Below, in pieces: positions 1 through 11,296 of a stretch of 64,000 nucleotides of DNA. Source of the stretch: Phyllostachys edulis (Eukaryota > Streptophyta > Magnoliopsida > Poales > Poaceae); assembly GCA_036346405.1 (NCBI GenBank), contig CM070561.1, positions 25,762,215-25,826,214 on the forward strand, read 5' to 3'. Position 1 is the first letter of the stretch, and each line of letters opens with the position of its first letter. A program made the translations under genes and the position numbers. Under the pieces are notes generated by a model. That model saw only the letters and a program-made list of their open reading frames with translations. It had not been told where the DNA came from and did not search any database.

Positions 1-289
1 TTGGAGCGTTCGGACCTGGCGTGAGCCGTTGGATCTTAATCAGCGTTGCGTCTGTCGGCAAGGCGGTTCGCGTGTTGGTTGAACGGACCAACAACGCGCA
101 GAAACTTTGGCGCGTGTTTGCCACCATTGGATCTTAATCTAACCACAGAGCTTGTTTCAATCATGGCCGTCCATCCTTGATCTACTTAGTCCTTGAGTGG
201 GTCCGTGCTTGTTTGGGGTAGGCTCAACCCCTTGTCCTATTCGGCCGAGCCGCTTTAGTTCTTTGTTCCTCTGTCGGGTGGGGCTGCTG
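1..289. other. Unassigned sequence, no gene
   Basis: No reading frame, repeat or RNA gene can be supported here. The phrase ttggatcttaatc occurs twice, about 100 bases apart. The stretch may be the left part of the long gypsy LTR that continues after 1150, with the LTR at 290-1150 inserted into it, but no target-site duplication was found to prove this. Confidence 0.4.
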
Positions 290-1150
290 CGATGAGGACA
301 TCAAACCCTAAGGATCGACCAGCTGCTTCGCCCATTGCCTGCTTGAATCCTCCACTTCAACCATATCTTCTTCAATAGGACTTTGACTCTTTGCAATGCC
401 ATATTATCCAGGTTGGACGAGCTACCTCTACATGCCATGGTGCTACATCTACATGCTATGGTGCTATGTCTACATGCCATGGAATCATGGAGAGGAGGAG
501 CCAACTCACGGCAAGAGGAACACGTTAAGGACTTCACCTAATTCGTCTGTCTCCACCAATTCGGCTGCATTCAAGTTTACTTCATCGGTGGCGAATTTGG
601 GCTAATATCCATGGTCTTTGCGACACCTTTTGGGCGAGCCTTGTATCACCATAGGCTTTTGGGCGGCCATCCCTGACCGCTCCCCTTGGGCGCGGTTTTT
701 CGTGGGTACTATTCATGTGAAACGATACCATGGCCATCTTGTTAGCGTGAACGAGTACCATGAATAATACCACCTCGTTTCCCTTAGATAAGTCAGCTTT
801 CCCTCCCTATTTAAGGAGGTCGCACCCTTTAGTTTTCTTTGGGTTTTTCTTAAGAGTTTATTACCTTAGCGATCTCGCGCCGTTCGGTTGAGAACCCCAA
901 CTTATGAGCTTAAAGATTTATTACAATACAATTTCAGATTGCATCTTCTACTCTCTTGCTTGTGTTCTCGATTAAACTGCAGGAGATAGCCTTCTTAGCG
1001 AGTCAACGCGTTAAAGCCGCAGTTGATAACTAACGGGCGATGGTGTAGTGATTGCGAGGAGTTCAATCTGTTTTGGTGAACCTTTGGATCATCGTCGAGT
1101 TCTCCTGTCGACTTGCTCGGTACCTTTTGGAAGATCAGACCGCCGTCATC
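290..1150 (+). mobile_element. Degenerate solo-like LTR related to the LTRs of G1
   Basis: Read on the plus strand, this segment matches the reverse complement of the two LTRs of the gypsy element at 16412-22395. It opens with gatgaggacatcaa, passes through the shared stretch gagaaccccaacttatgag near 890 and the shared tcgattaaactgcaggagat near 970, and ends near gaccgccgtcat. No primer-binding site follows the right end and no internal region is attached, so it is a solo LTR or a truncated copy. It is more diverged than the other two copies are from each other. The exact ends and a target-site duplication could not be fixed. Confidence 0.7.
428..482 (+). repeat. 21-bp tandem repeat inside LTR (2.6 copies)
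   Basis: Units start at 428, 449 and 470 with ctacatgc(c/t)atgg and have a 21-base period. A related repeat lies in the minus orientation in the G1 LTR around 16960-17040. The G1 5' LTR lacks this segment, which accounts for most of its shorter length. Confidence 0.75.
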
Positions 1151-4100
1151 CGCGCCGTATCTGGTCATCTTCTCCCTCTCCCTCGGTCGGCGCTAAATGC
1201 GTGCGCCCGGGCCTTGAGCATGGGAGAGCAGCACCATGGTCATCCTTGCGCGTCACTTGCAACGGCTCTCTCTGCTGCTAATTAATGTGTGGCAGTGGGT
1301 CGCCCCCATAGTCGCCTTCTCTGCAGCTCCCTTGCCCCCAGGCCATTTCTTCCATTTCCCTTTCTTCTTCACTGAGAACCAAGAAGCCAAGCTGCTGGCC
1401 CTTCACCTCCAGTCCGCCGCCCCCTATTTAGCCGCAGCCGAGCTTGCCTAGTGCCCCTTCGGGTCATCTCTGCTCCTCCCCCTCTCTTACTTCACAAAAA
1501 GAAACGCCTGCCAAAGCTGCGTCAAGCCACCGAGCGCCACCCCGCCGTCCCAGCCGCACTGGTCGCATCCGGTCCCCTTCGGCCGCGTCACGCCGTGCCA
1601 CAAGACCTCGCAAGAAGAAGCCCTCAAGAAATTTTGGGATTTAACTATTGGAGCGCCCGCCGGCCGTGTCTTCTTTCCCACTGGCCAAACCACAATTTCT
1701 CTGCCGTTAATGCCGGGTGAGCCCCCATTCGATTCCCCTCGTGGGAGCACCCCTCGCTGCCCAGGACCTCCTCCCATCACCACCAAAGCTCTCCCACTCC
1801 CGGTGCCACCAGCGCCTTTGCTCCTCCGTCTTGCGTGGTCGTGAGCCACTCACCCGGCGGCCTCGGGTGCGCCTGAACTCCGCCACCACCATGGGCCGCC
1901 TTGACCTCCCGGCAACATTTTTACGCCCGTTCTTGAGCCGCCATAAAGCCTTCCTCGCCGCCAGCGAAGCCATGGCGAACCATCCCAGGCCTCCTTTGCT
2001 TTGAGTCAACTTTACTCTGTGCTGGCTTTGAATATATGTGTATGGCATGAGGATTCATAGTATGACGGTGGCTTGGAGTTCAGAGTAGTGGGTGAATCTG
2101 ATCTGTAAAATTTTCTGTTAGCTTGCACTTGTATTTTGTACATAAATTAGTGTTTGGTTTAGACAATTAAGGGTTAGTAGCAATTTAGTAGATCTCTGAA
2201 TAGCAAGTCTTTAAGGTGATTACCTGTTGGTTGTTCACACTCATTGGTTAGTTAATTTTTAGATAGTTAGATGTCAAATGGTTTTGTCGATTATAATTCT
2301 TGTCTGAAAACATCTAAGTTTACATTGCTTAGTTTTGTGTTTGCCTTTTTAGTCACTCCGGTCGTAAAATTTTTGGGAGCTAGTTTAAGGAAGATCAGAT
2401 ATTAGCTTTTTAGTTCAGTAAAACCTGCTGTGAAGATGTTTGAGTAGTAACCTGAAAACTATCACTTTTGTCAATAGGTTATAACTTGGTTGGTATAGTA
2501 GATGATCTTGAACCTTTGAGTTAGAAGATGAAACTGATTTGTAGGTGATACTGCTTTCACATACTTGTTTTATTGCTAAGTTATTTAGTGTATAATTAGA
2601 AGTATAGTAGTTAGTGGGTTAGCAAAAACTTATTGGTAGGGAGGTACGTTAAACGCGGCTTATCTTGATAATTAGCTTTAGGTGACTCTTTAGGAGAGCT
2701 AAGTGTCAAATAGTTTGCCTTGGAATTAGACCTCACCTTTTTATATGATTAGTATAGATATCAGCCTGTTGGTAATTGCCTTTAACAAGGAACCTGATAG
2801 AGCCGAAAGAAGACAGGAGTAGCTAATCAAGAGCCCGTTTCCAATTAGGTGCTCAATTTCTGTGAGTAGGTTAATTAGTTTTTGATTATCCTAGTTAGCC
2901 TTTTCCTTTTAAGTTAGATATAGTCAGTTCAAGCTAGTAGTAGCTTGTTAGTTGTATAATTAGTAAAGTGGTGACTGAGATAAGTTACTTGGAGCACTCT
3001 TAGTTAATTTGGCTTTAGCATAAGATTTTAGCATCATAAGGATTACAAGTGATCAACCAGTTTTAAGTGTTGTATGCTTAGAAGTGTAGTGAGTTTGCGG
3101 GTTAGCAAAACCTTTGGGCAAGGTGACTGTTAACCCACAACTTCTATTATAGTATATTTGCTTGTTGGATGATTTTTTTAACTTTGGTATTCTCGGTGTT
3201 ATTCGTTCTTATTTGTTCTTCTCGATTCTTTCGATAGGTTCCAATGATTATATTGAAAGCGAAGTGATCTCTCTGACAAGAAAGTTATCTCGATGAAGGC
3301 AAGCGGTTTGATCATAATCTCTCCATTATATTTTAAAGTCTAATACTTTGTTTACCAATTATGTATGCATGCTTTTGTGTCAAAGTAATTTTATCGATTA
3401 GAGTAGCTATTCCTATTGCATGGTTGCCCTTAAATTGTTATCCCCGCCAAGCGATAGGTTAATAATCTCGTGGTGGATTAGAGCACGGTGGTTGAATTAT
3501 AGTCTTTATTGTCTTTTAGGTATCATGCTTAGAAATGCTTAGCTACGGTAGAATTGGGCGGTTGTGGAAGCTTATGTTGATCACTTTGATCACACAAAAA
3601 CTATTATTCCATTATGTCTATCACTTGTGCTTTTGATTAATTTGTAAAGAAATAAAAATGAAAACAAAATTGTTATTGACTTGGGCACAATGGATGTCGG
3701 TGTGATCTCATGGTGTGATGGAATGGTGCCTAAATCCCTAAGGACCGAGTTACTTGGGCCACTAAACTGAGCAATATTGTGTGCTAACCACACGAGGGTA
3801 TATGGGACCCCTCTTGACTAAGTACTTTGGGCGGTGTTAATTATGAGCTGGTTGGTGGTGTTAGAAGAAAAAGAAATGTTATTATGATATGAGGGGAGCA
3901 TTTGTAATTCGGCTTGAGCTGGCTGATGTGTCCTTCTCTTTGTTGGGTTGCGGCTCTTAATTAGCATCGTCCATTGGAAATGTCTCGTAGGACTTAGCCG
4001 TGATGGCATACCAAAGGAAGTGTGCTAATAGTTTGGCGAAAAGGCAGTCTGACGTGTGGGTACATTAGTACACCCCTGCAGGGATAAATCTATTCGAATA

Positions 4101-4826
4101 GCCTCGTCCTAGGTTATAGACATGCTTGGCAAGGTCACTCAAGAACTAGACTACAACATTTAATTAAAACTTGATGGGTTGGTATGAATGGATGTTCATA
4201 CTATTGTTATGGTGACTATTGGGTTAGTCACTTCCAAGTTGTCTTTACTGTTGTTATTATTATTATATCGTTGTTATTTCAACAATTAAAAATTGTTTGT
4301 CGAATTGCTTTAAATCTATTACATTATTGCAAATGAAAACTTGCTTTATGCTAAAAGTAAGTCTAGAACTTCCTCCACTTAAATCAAGCTTGCATGTAGC
4401 TAATTATAGGCTGTTACCCTTACACGTCGGTCTTGCGAGTACATTTTGTGCTCATTTGCTTTAAGCTGTAATTGTTGTAGAGGAAGAAGTGGATCCCTAA
4501 GGGATGCACTTTTGTGAATGTCTTCTTGAGGTTCGGCGACTAGGTTGGTGGTCGGTTGGTTGCCTTGTGGGTTAAAGGCACACTAATTGGCTCTTTTGTT
4601 TATCGCCATCTTATAGCTTTTGCTTCCGCTGTTATTTATCTCTTTAGTGTTTAGCTCTTTAGCTTGTATTTGGCCGGTCGGGCTCTTTTGTAATAACTCT
4701 CTATTATGTATGTCTTTTATTTAATCTAGTTCGTGCTTTGGTTCTGTGTTTATATAGAATTGATGCATGATTTTGTAAAAGGGTATATGTATAGCACTTC
4801 TGGGATGTACATATTTTCCCGAGAAC
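1151..4826 (+). mobile_element. Long Ty3/gypsy-type LTR, plus orientation (boundaries approximate)
   Basis: The left third (about 1190-2000) is GC-rich with short open frames on both strands and a weak TATA-like cctattta near 1424. The rest is AT-rich and non-coding. This is the composition profile of the promoter and leader part of the long LTRs found elsewhere in the window. The block at 4081-4140 (palindrome, then a gacatgct motif) matches the conserved block of six other LTRs here and lies about 730 bases before a cccgagaacgg end near 4826. No reading frame in the GC-rich part shows coding character or a recognisable domain. No internal region or primer-binding site follows, so it is solo or truncated. 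The right end is set by the change to the repeat-bearing T1 sequence. Confidence 0.6.
4090..4101 (+). repeat. Conserved 12-bp palindrome CTATTCGAATAG, copy 1
   Basis: Perfectly self-complementary 12-mer, followed by gtcctaggttatagacatgct. The flanking inverted repeat seen in other copies is partly decayed here. It lies about 730 bases before the putative LTR end. Confidence 0.85.
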
Positions 4827-4979
4827 GGAATATTTTGTTTGCGATGCTAGAGTGGGTGGTGCGACTAAGCATCTCGAGCTCAATCTCTGAGGTCTCACAT
4901 AGGGCCCGGTGCACAAATGCCCTTGGCAGTGAAATCGTAACCCAACTTTGGTCTTGGGTTGAGGCCAACAAGCCGGGAG

Positions 4980-5350
4980 GGGGCAGTGTCGGCCGCCTCC
5001 CCTTACTGGCGTTAGGGCTCCTCGGGCCCTATCTAAAAAGTATGGGGGCGGCGTGAGGCCGCCTCCCCTTACATAGCATTAGGGCTCCCGGGCCTATCTA
5101 AAAAGTATGGGGGCAGTAGCGAGGCTTATCCTCCCGCCCATAGCGTTAGGGTTCCCGGAGCCCTATCTAAAAAGTATGAGAGGCAGCGCGAGGCTTCTCT
5201 CCCATAGCGTTAGGGCTCCCCGGAGCCCTATCTAAAAAAGTATGGGGGATGGCGCGAGGCTTCACCTCCCCTTCGCAAGCGTTAGGGCTCCCCGGAGCCC
5301 TATCTAAAAAAGCATGGGGGACGGCGCCAGGCTTCGCCTCCCCCCGAGAA
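4980..5350 (+). repeat. Tandem repeat, 5 units of about 65-72 bp, each with an inverted repeat
   Basis: The phrase ctatctaaaaa recurs at about 5029, 5094, 5163, 5228 and 5300. Each unit holds ttagggctcc...ggagccctatctaaaaa followed by a G-run (tatggggg) and a C-run (cctcccc). In units 4 and 5 the arms TAGGGCTCC and GGAGCCCTA are perfect reverse complements separated by two bases, so each unit could form a hairpin. Units 1 and 2 have decayed arms. The array sits just beyond the 3' end of the antisense ORF, where Tat elements commonly carry variable tandem repeats. Confidence 0.9.
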
Positions 5351-5454
5351 AGGAAAATATGATATAAACATGTTAATTCACCCATCACATACATTATACA
5401 CCCACAGGGAGGACATTACAAGCAAACGACCGTATAGCACGGCGAACAGATGAC

Positions 5455-8400
5455 CTATCGGCCGCACGCGGGCGCAAAGTTGTCTGCCTCGCGCTCTCGT
5501 TGCTCCCGCAGCACCCACTCGAGTAGCTCTTCGTCAGACGGATGCGTGGCCTTGAGATGCGTGTACTCCCTCTCCATAGCACAGCCGGCCGACTCCTCCG
5601 AAGAACTCGAGGAGATCGTAGGAAGAGGACGAGAAGATGGCCCTTCGGGCGCACCCCCCACACCACGATTCAGCCAGAAGGATAATATATCGTCCCGCGC
5701 ATCCAAAGCCTTCCGTTCGCGGAACCGAAAGAACCTCTTCATAGACCCTTGATTTTCCTTTTTCCACCGTTTCCATTTCGCGCCACGGCACTATATCTGT
5801 GATAACAAATCCTCGAGGCCACTTGCAAACCGGCGATCGTTCATTTTTAAGTGTCGCGCAAAAGGTATCACGACCGTGCACCACCGGGAGGAAGCGCACC
5901 TCGTCTGGCGATGCGGTGAAACAACATCCCCTGAGCAAAGCAAGCGTAGCGTGAAACAAGCACACACCAACAAAAGCCCCCTTGGTGTATATTACTTAAC
6001 AAAATAACGATTTACAAACCACGGACAGTAGTCACCAACTGGCTCACGTAGCGATGCCAGAGCAAGCAACAAAAACAAAACCCGAAACCCTAGAACAAAA
6101 GGTTCCCCAGGAAGATAGCCGGAGAGTCACACCTTGTCTCGGGAATCGACCCTCGCTCACGCTCGCTTGTGCCATCTGCGGGAACCTTTAACCATACGGG
6201 CCAAAGAGCGCCGGTGTGACTCCATGGTGGCGTTCCGACCAGACGAAGCCCAGAAGTCCTTGGCAAGGGCATTGCTGGCCCGCCGCACCTACCATTGACG
6301 GCGACCTCCGCGGCCAAGCGAGGAGCAGTACGGCGCGGCGCATCAACATGACCACACCCACCACAGCTGCGGGGAAACAAAGGTGGCCGTCCATGCCGCC
6401 AGCGCAATGGTTGCCATAAACACGGCAGGAAAAGACTTCCCATAAAGGCGAGCGGTCGGTGGCGGCGGTGATCCATGGTGTGCCTCGCGGAGAACGCAGC
6501 GCCAACTTCGAACATGCCGCCCTCCATGCGATCCGCGCCTCCCGGTGGCCTTCGCCGCGATAGATGAAGACGAACCGCTCGTCGCAATCTCCGCCTCGAG
6601 CACGAAACGGTGGCGCAAAGACTCCACTTCCTCTGCGAGTCGCGGCGCTCACCCTCTAGTTGAGCAACCTTGGCTTCCGGCCCCTCATATACGAGCAAGA
6701 GCCAAGCGCCTTTGCGGCTAGTTGGGTGTTCGGCGAACTCTGGAGTCGACTTCTGCTTGAATATCCGGCGTGGCGCTCTGGATGTCCTCTCGAGCAGTAG
6801 CGAAGAATGATTGTCTGCCAAACAAAAATATCAACAATTAAGTCTATAACGGGAAGAGCGATTACGGACCTACCTTCATCGCGTTAGCCTCAAGGCTCTG
6901 AACATCTTCTCCGTGCTCCATTTCACGAAGAGCTTGGACCGCGCAGGACGAGGTGACAAAGTTCGACACTTCCTCGACGGCAGTGATATCCAGTGACGGA
7001 AATCGGAGGAAGGTAGCCCCGATTCGCTAAGCCCACGTGCCAAAAGGCCACATCGCCCACTCCTTCCCACTCGGAGCCGAAGCCACCGTTAGCCGCCCCA
7101 CCCCCGTCACCATCTCGAGGATTCTCCATGGACGGAGCGCCCACAGAGGCAACGTCGGCGCCATGATCCTCCTTGACGACCCACCCTGCAGGGAGATCGG
7201 TGCGAGCCTCCACCACAGTTGTCCTCAGTACCCTGACCATAAACATGCGAAGGGGTGCCAACGGACGCATCCTCGAGGCCATCTTGGCAATCCCAAATGA
7301 GCTTACAAGCGTATCGCCTTTCGGCCGCGGAGGCGGCGGGGACCCGTGGACGAGCTTGCGGCGCTCTTCGTTGGCCTCGGCACCATGGGCTCCCAATAAT
7401 ACCTTCTTGAAGGCGGCCAGTAAAGCCACCCAGCGAGGCTGCCTTACTTCGCCACGGCGCCCTGACGGCAGCGCAGCGACCACGGCGCTAATTGGGCCTA
7501 AGCACTCGAGCTCCTCTGGACCGCGAACCCATTTCTTCTTTTGGCGTCGAGATCGGGCGCTCCAGCAAGCGAATGTTCGGATCGTCGCCGCAGTTCAGCC
7601 GAGCGATGCGTGCCGCGTTCGCTTCGCCGAGTGCTCCTCCCGTGTAGGGTGCGAGAAGCTGCTCCGCAACACGCTCAGCCTCGGCAAGAGGCAAGGCTGT
7701 CTTGAGGTGAAGCGATTAAAAACCGAAGGACACACCTATGCGGTCCCCGAATTTCAGGACAAGCATCCCATCCCTTGGCTCATCAAGCACCACCTCCCAA
7801 TCCCGCACCAGCGACCACAGCCGGAGCGCACAGAACTCCTCTACGAAGTCCCGCGTCGACATGCGTCGCGCCGCGCTAAGTAGCACATGTAGCAGACCCT
7901 CCTCCTGGGGTGAAAGATCGATGATTAGCGTTGGGATAAGTTCAATAGGCCCCTCGGTTGAGCGAAGCCCGGCCTCGTTAGAACACTTGTGATAGAACCA
8001 ACATCAGGTCCAATTAGTATCCCACCTATTAGGCGGTAGGCGGGTAGGTAATGGAGAAAGCGTTCGCCGGTTGAAAGTTGACCTTGCCAAAGTTCGGGGT
8101 CTCCCGTGTCCTTCTTCTTCTTGGGGGCATCGCCTTGCCGTCGTGAAAATCTGTGAACAACCATGCCTCGCTACTAGTCACCCCGTGGTGCGCGGCTACT
8201 CAGCATAAGCAGCGATCGCGTTAGGCGTCAATTGGGCCAAATCCACCCGTATAGTTGAAGGACACGGTAAAGTGTGTCAGCGCAGGCGCACGAAGACCGC
8301 ATCGGATCGCCACGAACAAGATCGTCTCCTCCTCCTCGGGAGCAAGAGCAACACGCAACCGGTATGCGAAACGTCGTCGAGTTCAAAATCTTCCCCTCAT

Positions 8401-8497
8401 TTTTCAGGGCCCGCAGAACCGAAGCCGTCACCAGCGAGCGACCTAGCTCATCGGTATACGACACCATGCCACCTCCATCCTTGACCTGCTTTGTCAT
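5455..8497 (-). pseudogene. Antisense accessory ORF of T1 (putative gypsy-type transposon, Transposase_28-like), broken
   Basis: Reading on the minus strand, an ATG at 8497 opens a frame that includes VSYTDELGRSLVTASVLRAL. Further fragments follow in changing frames: a piece around 8070-8260 with WLFTDFHDGKA, a piece around 7750-7900 with DFVEEFCALRLW, a coiled-coil-like piece near 6650-6680 (KVAQLEGERR), and a last segment 5742-5455 with ALDARDDILSFWL, an acidic/serine tract and DEELLEWVLREQRERE before a stop. Frameshifts and stops prevent one open frame, and introns may also be present. The style matches the accessory protein family of Tat-lineage retrotransposons known as putative gypsy-type transposon proteins; its function is unknown. 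The assignment is from memory of family character, not from a search. Confidence 0.6.
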
Positions 8498-8514
8498 CGC
8501 GGGAGCACAAGACA

Positions 8515-8600
8515 AACCGCTTCGGGCACCGAAGAGGGTGGTGGAAGCGAACCTCGGAAGCACAAGACGAGCCTCTTCGGGCACCGAAGGGGGTGGAAGA
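8515..8600 (-). repeat. 45-bp tandem duplication upstream of the antisense ORF
   Basis: Copies start at 8515 and 8560 with gcacaagac, then ...ttcgggcaccgaag.gggtgg. They lie in the leader between the TATA-like site at 8678 and the first ATG of the antisense ORF at 8497. Confidence 0.8.
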
Positions 8601-8677
8601 AGCGGAAGGCCAAGAAAGAACAAGACGGTGCTTGGAACAAATGAAGAGAAGCGAAGGTGATGGGACCTAAGGCCACC

Positions 8678-8685
8678 TATTTATT
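8678..8685 (-). promoter_or_regulatory. TATA-like site for the antisense ORF of T1
   Basis: On the minus strand it reads ccAATAAATAgg, about 180 bases upstream of the ATG at 8497, at a change from AT-richer sequence to a C/T-rich leader. It is a plausible core promoter; no start site can be shown from sequence. Confidence 0.4.
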
Positions 8686-9049
8686 GGCAGCAGCGTCAAA
8701 TCACAGAAAATGAGGAGCCTACCACCAAACAAAGCGTGACACGTGTTAAACAACAAGCCATTAAGACACGCGAAAAATGAGGCGTCGCATTGAAATCTGG
8801 TGACCATGCGGCCCACGACATGAAGCGCCGCCTCGAAGCCGCGCCAGCGATGAAATTTATAGCGCCTGAACCAACGGCGGCGTGGAGCGCAACAATAATG
8901 CCGCCCGGTGAAGGGGCGGTGTACTGTACCCTCGAGGAGAAGCGCGTTTCGACCATAATGAAGCAAGACCTCGATCGCGAGGGCTTGTCGTGAGAAGCGA
9001 CTGCGGCCCCCACGACTGGCGAAGCGGCGCCGCCGACCTAGTGGCCAAA

Positions 9050-9560
9050 ATCGCCGGGGCTAGATGGTACAAATATTCGAAGGCTTCGGAGGCGGTCAGA
9101 AGGTCCCAAAAGCCCTCGAAGGGATCAAAGCCCTCAGAAGGATCCTAAAGGTCGCTTAGCACCAGCGGAGGCGTGCGAGGCGGGAAGGCCAGCGAAAGGG
9201 CCCCGAGGGGCCGGAGGCTCGGAGACCAGGGGGTCCGGAAGGGTTCTTGTACCCTGGACGATACACAGCGGGGTAGACCAGGTCTAGGGCTATCCACCAC
9301 GTGCCAGAAGCTAGCCCTAGGGGTAGGAAAGGTCCCTGCAGCCCCTACCGGCGTAGGGTCTCATAGGGGGTAAACTTGTAATTCTGTGTACCTCTTAGAA
9401 AGGCTATAAGTAGCCACCTTTGCCCCCATTGTCGGGGGAGGATTTTTTGTATTGTTGAGATCAAATTGAAATATAAGTCTATTTGCTGACTGACAGCGAG
9501 TCCCCTCTTGAGGACCCTTCGGGTATCGGAGGGTCCCCCTTATTTACTGTTTAGTCTTTT
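9050..9560 (+). mobile_element. 3' LTR of T1 (left edge uncertain)
   Basis: GC-rich sequence with repeated ggtcc/ccctagg motifs is followed by a TATA box at 9404, a leader containing gtcgggggaggatttttt, and a tail with gaggacccttcgggtatcggagg. The order upstream region, TATA, leader is that of an LTR read on the plus strand, opposite to the neighbouring antisense ORF. The start could be as far left as about 8990. No second copy exists in the window to fix the ends. Confidence 0.55.
9404..9411 (+). promoter_or_regulatory. TATA box in T1 LTR
   Basis: The sequence ggCTATAAGTagcc lies in the T1 LTR, with a GC-rich upstream region and an AT-rich leader. Confidence 0.5.
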
Positions 9561-9569
9561 AACTACGAC

Positions 9570-10542
9570 AACAACAAATCTTGAGTGGGAACCTGGCTAA
9601 CTAATTTGCAACGTTTCGCTATGGTTGTGCCATCCGATTGTCTGTATGTTAGAATAACCTACTTTTTATTATCCCACATGGCGCAAGAGGGGCTTCTGTT
9701 TGGCGTGAAACCTTATGATAGCGAAACCTTAGTGGGCATTACTACTTTGGGATGACGTATTGTAAAGGCCTTGTAATAATCACTTAGTCGCTCACCTACA
9801 GAAGTATGTGAAGCGGACATTAAAAGTTGATTATCCCTTCTAGGTAAAGTTGTACAATCTCTGTAGAGTGTAAAACTATTCGAATAGCTATGTCCACGGT
9901 TATGGACATGCTGAGCAAAGCCTTTCATGGATTAGACTATGGTTTTCTTTTCAAAATGATATGACAAAAATGATTTCATAGATAGTTGTTCCATATGGGA
10001 AATTTGGGCAAAAATCCTTGGTGTAAGGAGGTTAGTCCTTCACCATTTGTGTATAGAGGTTTATCCTAAACTCAAGAATTGATGAATTAAAATTTAATTT
10101 AATTTTAGATGTTGTAAAATTCGAGCTTTTGAACTTAGTATTATATTTAAAATGTCAAATGTTGCTTTTACACAAATAACCATGCAAGCATTCGTTTGAT
10201 AATATCCGTGCATGTATTAACTCTATTATGGGTGTAACTTGCATAGTATATTTTTGTACTCACTCTTGCTTAATAAAATATTGTTCAGAGGAGAAGGACT
10301 TTGCAACCGCTGAGGATCTCGATGACTAGGCCGCTACCCCAGTCGATTGCCTGTGGTGGATTAGGTTGGCTCTACTACTACTTTTTCGTCTTCCATTGTG
10401 TTCTTTATTGTTGTCTTGTAAGCCTTTCTTGTAATAAACTCTTATATTTATTAATAAAGTTGTGCAATTTATGGGTGTTATCATATTTGTTTACTGTGTA
10501 GAATACACAGAGGATTTCGAGGTGTAACTCCCGGGTCCGACA
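9570..10542 (+). mobile_element. 3' third of a long gypsy LTR, related to element A
   Basis: From about 9585 onward it aligns with 46290-47271, the end of the element A 3' LTR. Shared landmarks are cacatggcgcaagaggg near 9675, the palindrome at 9876, gacatgctgagcaaagcc, a late ttttgtactcac motif near 10252, gtaataaactc near 10430, and the end cccgggtccgaca. The upstream two thirds are missing; T1 lies directly to the left. It ends with CA at 10542, directly against the next LTR in opposite orientation. Confidence 0.8.
9876..9887 (+). repeat. Conserved palindrome CTATTCGAATAG, copy 2
   Basis: Perfect 12-mer. It is preceded by a ctctgtagag dyad and followed by tgtcca-cggtta-tggaca, a 6-bp inverted repeat. 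It lies 655 bases before the LTR end. Confidence 0.9.
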
Positions 10543-10591
10543 TAGTCCCATGATCAGTGGCTAGTACACACATCCACAATGATGGCATACA

Positions 10592-10628
10592 CATCCATCC
10601 ATCCATCCATCCATACATACATACATAC
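10592..10628 (+). repeat. Microsatellite (CATC)n-(CATA)n
   Basis: About five catc units followed by four cata units. Confidence 0.95.
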
Positions 10629-11284
10629 AAAATGAAACAAATATGGTACATAACTTAAGCGATTACAAATTTTACATTGCAAGGACCGACCGACCAAATA
10701 AAAGCTCAAGTATCGAAATAGAGTGTGAAGCAATGAAAAAACGATAAATAAACCAAAAGGTCCAACGGCATGCCCATCCAAACCCCCAGGCAACCGACAA
10801 GAAACAAATCCTAGAAAGGCCCGTCAATGAACCCTCCGGTACCGGGTGCAAAGAAAGCGTCGTCCAGCGTAGGCTCATCCTCTAAGTTTGAACAACAATT
10901 TAAGCAAGGTTGAGTACATTGCGCACTCAGCAAGACTTGTAGTGTATACATGCATGGCTAACGAAGGATGAAGTTCTATGCCACAAGTTATTTTCAGCAT
11001 TAAGCAAGTTTTATTTGCAGTATCAATATGCAGTACTTTGCAATGGAAATTTAAAGAGCAGTTAAATAGATAATGGACAACTAGTAAGTACTTGATAAAT
11101 AATAAATCACAACCCTCCTCGGCTGTGATCAACATCTTATTCTCGGCCATAGACATGGCACTCAACTCAAATAACACAACAAAAACCATTCCCTCATTTT
11201 TCAACAAGAACCATTTTTTTTTTGAAAAAACCAAGACTATACCCGACAATACTACACTAAGCACGCTCATCACCACAACCACAG

Positions 11285-11296
11285 CTATTTAAATAG
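11285..11296 (-). repeat. Diverged palindrome CTATTTAAATAG, copy 3
   Basis: It occupies the position of CTATTCGAATAG in the related LTRs. The central CG has become TA, which keeps the 12-mer self-complementary. Confidence 0.7.

Larger units (their letters stand above)
4827..9560 (+). mobile_element. T1: 3' part of a Tat-lineage Ty3/gypsy element (5'-truncated)
   Basis: The layout from left to right is tandem repeat (4980-5350), a broken ORF family on the minus strand (5455-8497), and an LTR whose TATA box points to the plus strand (to about 9560). Tat-lineage elements of plants (Grande/RIRE2 type) are known for tandem repeats in the 3' untranslated region and for an extra, often antisense, ORF between pol and the 3' LTR. 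The same order is seen in T2 at 47533-61901. No gag or pol is present, so the 5' part was lost. The left edge at about 4827 is where sequence resembling an LTR end stops; no TSD is visible. Confidence 0.65.

Noticed and set aside
1444..2048. Overlapping frames on both strands in GC-rich sequence that look like small proteins
   Set aside because: Arginine/proline/serine-rich low-complexity translations in several frames at once, no domain, and a position equal to the promoter/leader part of a long LTR. Treated as chance frames.
6188..6652. Second and third minus-strand frames overlapping the T1 antisense ORF
   Set aside because: Shadow frames of the same broken ORF; only the frame pieces with recognisable family motifs were used.
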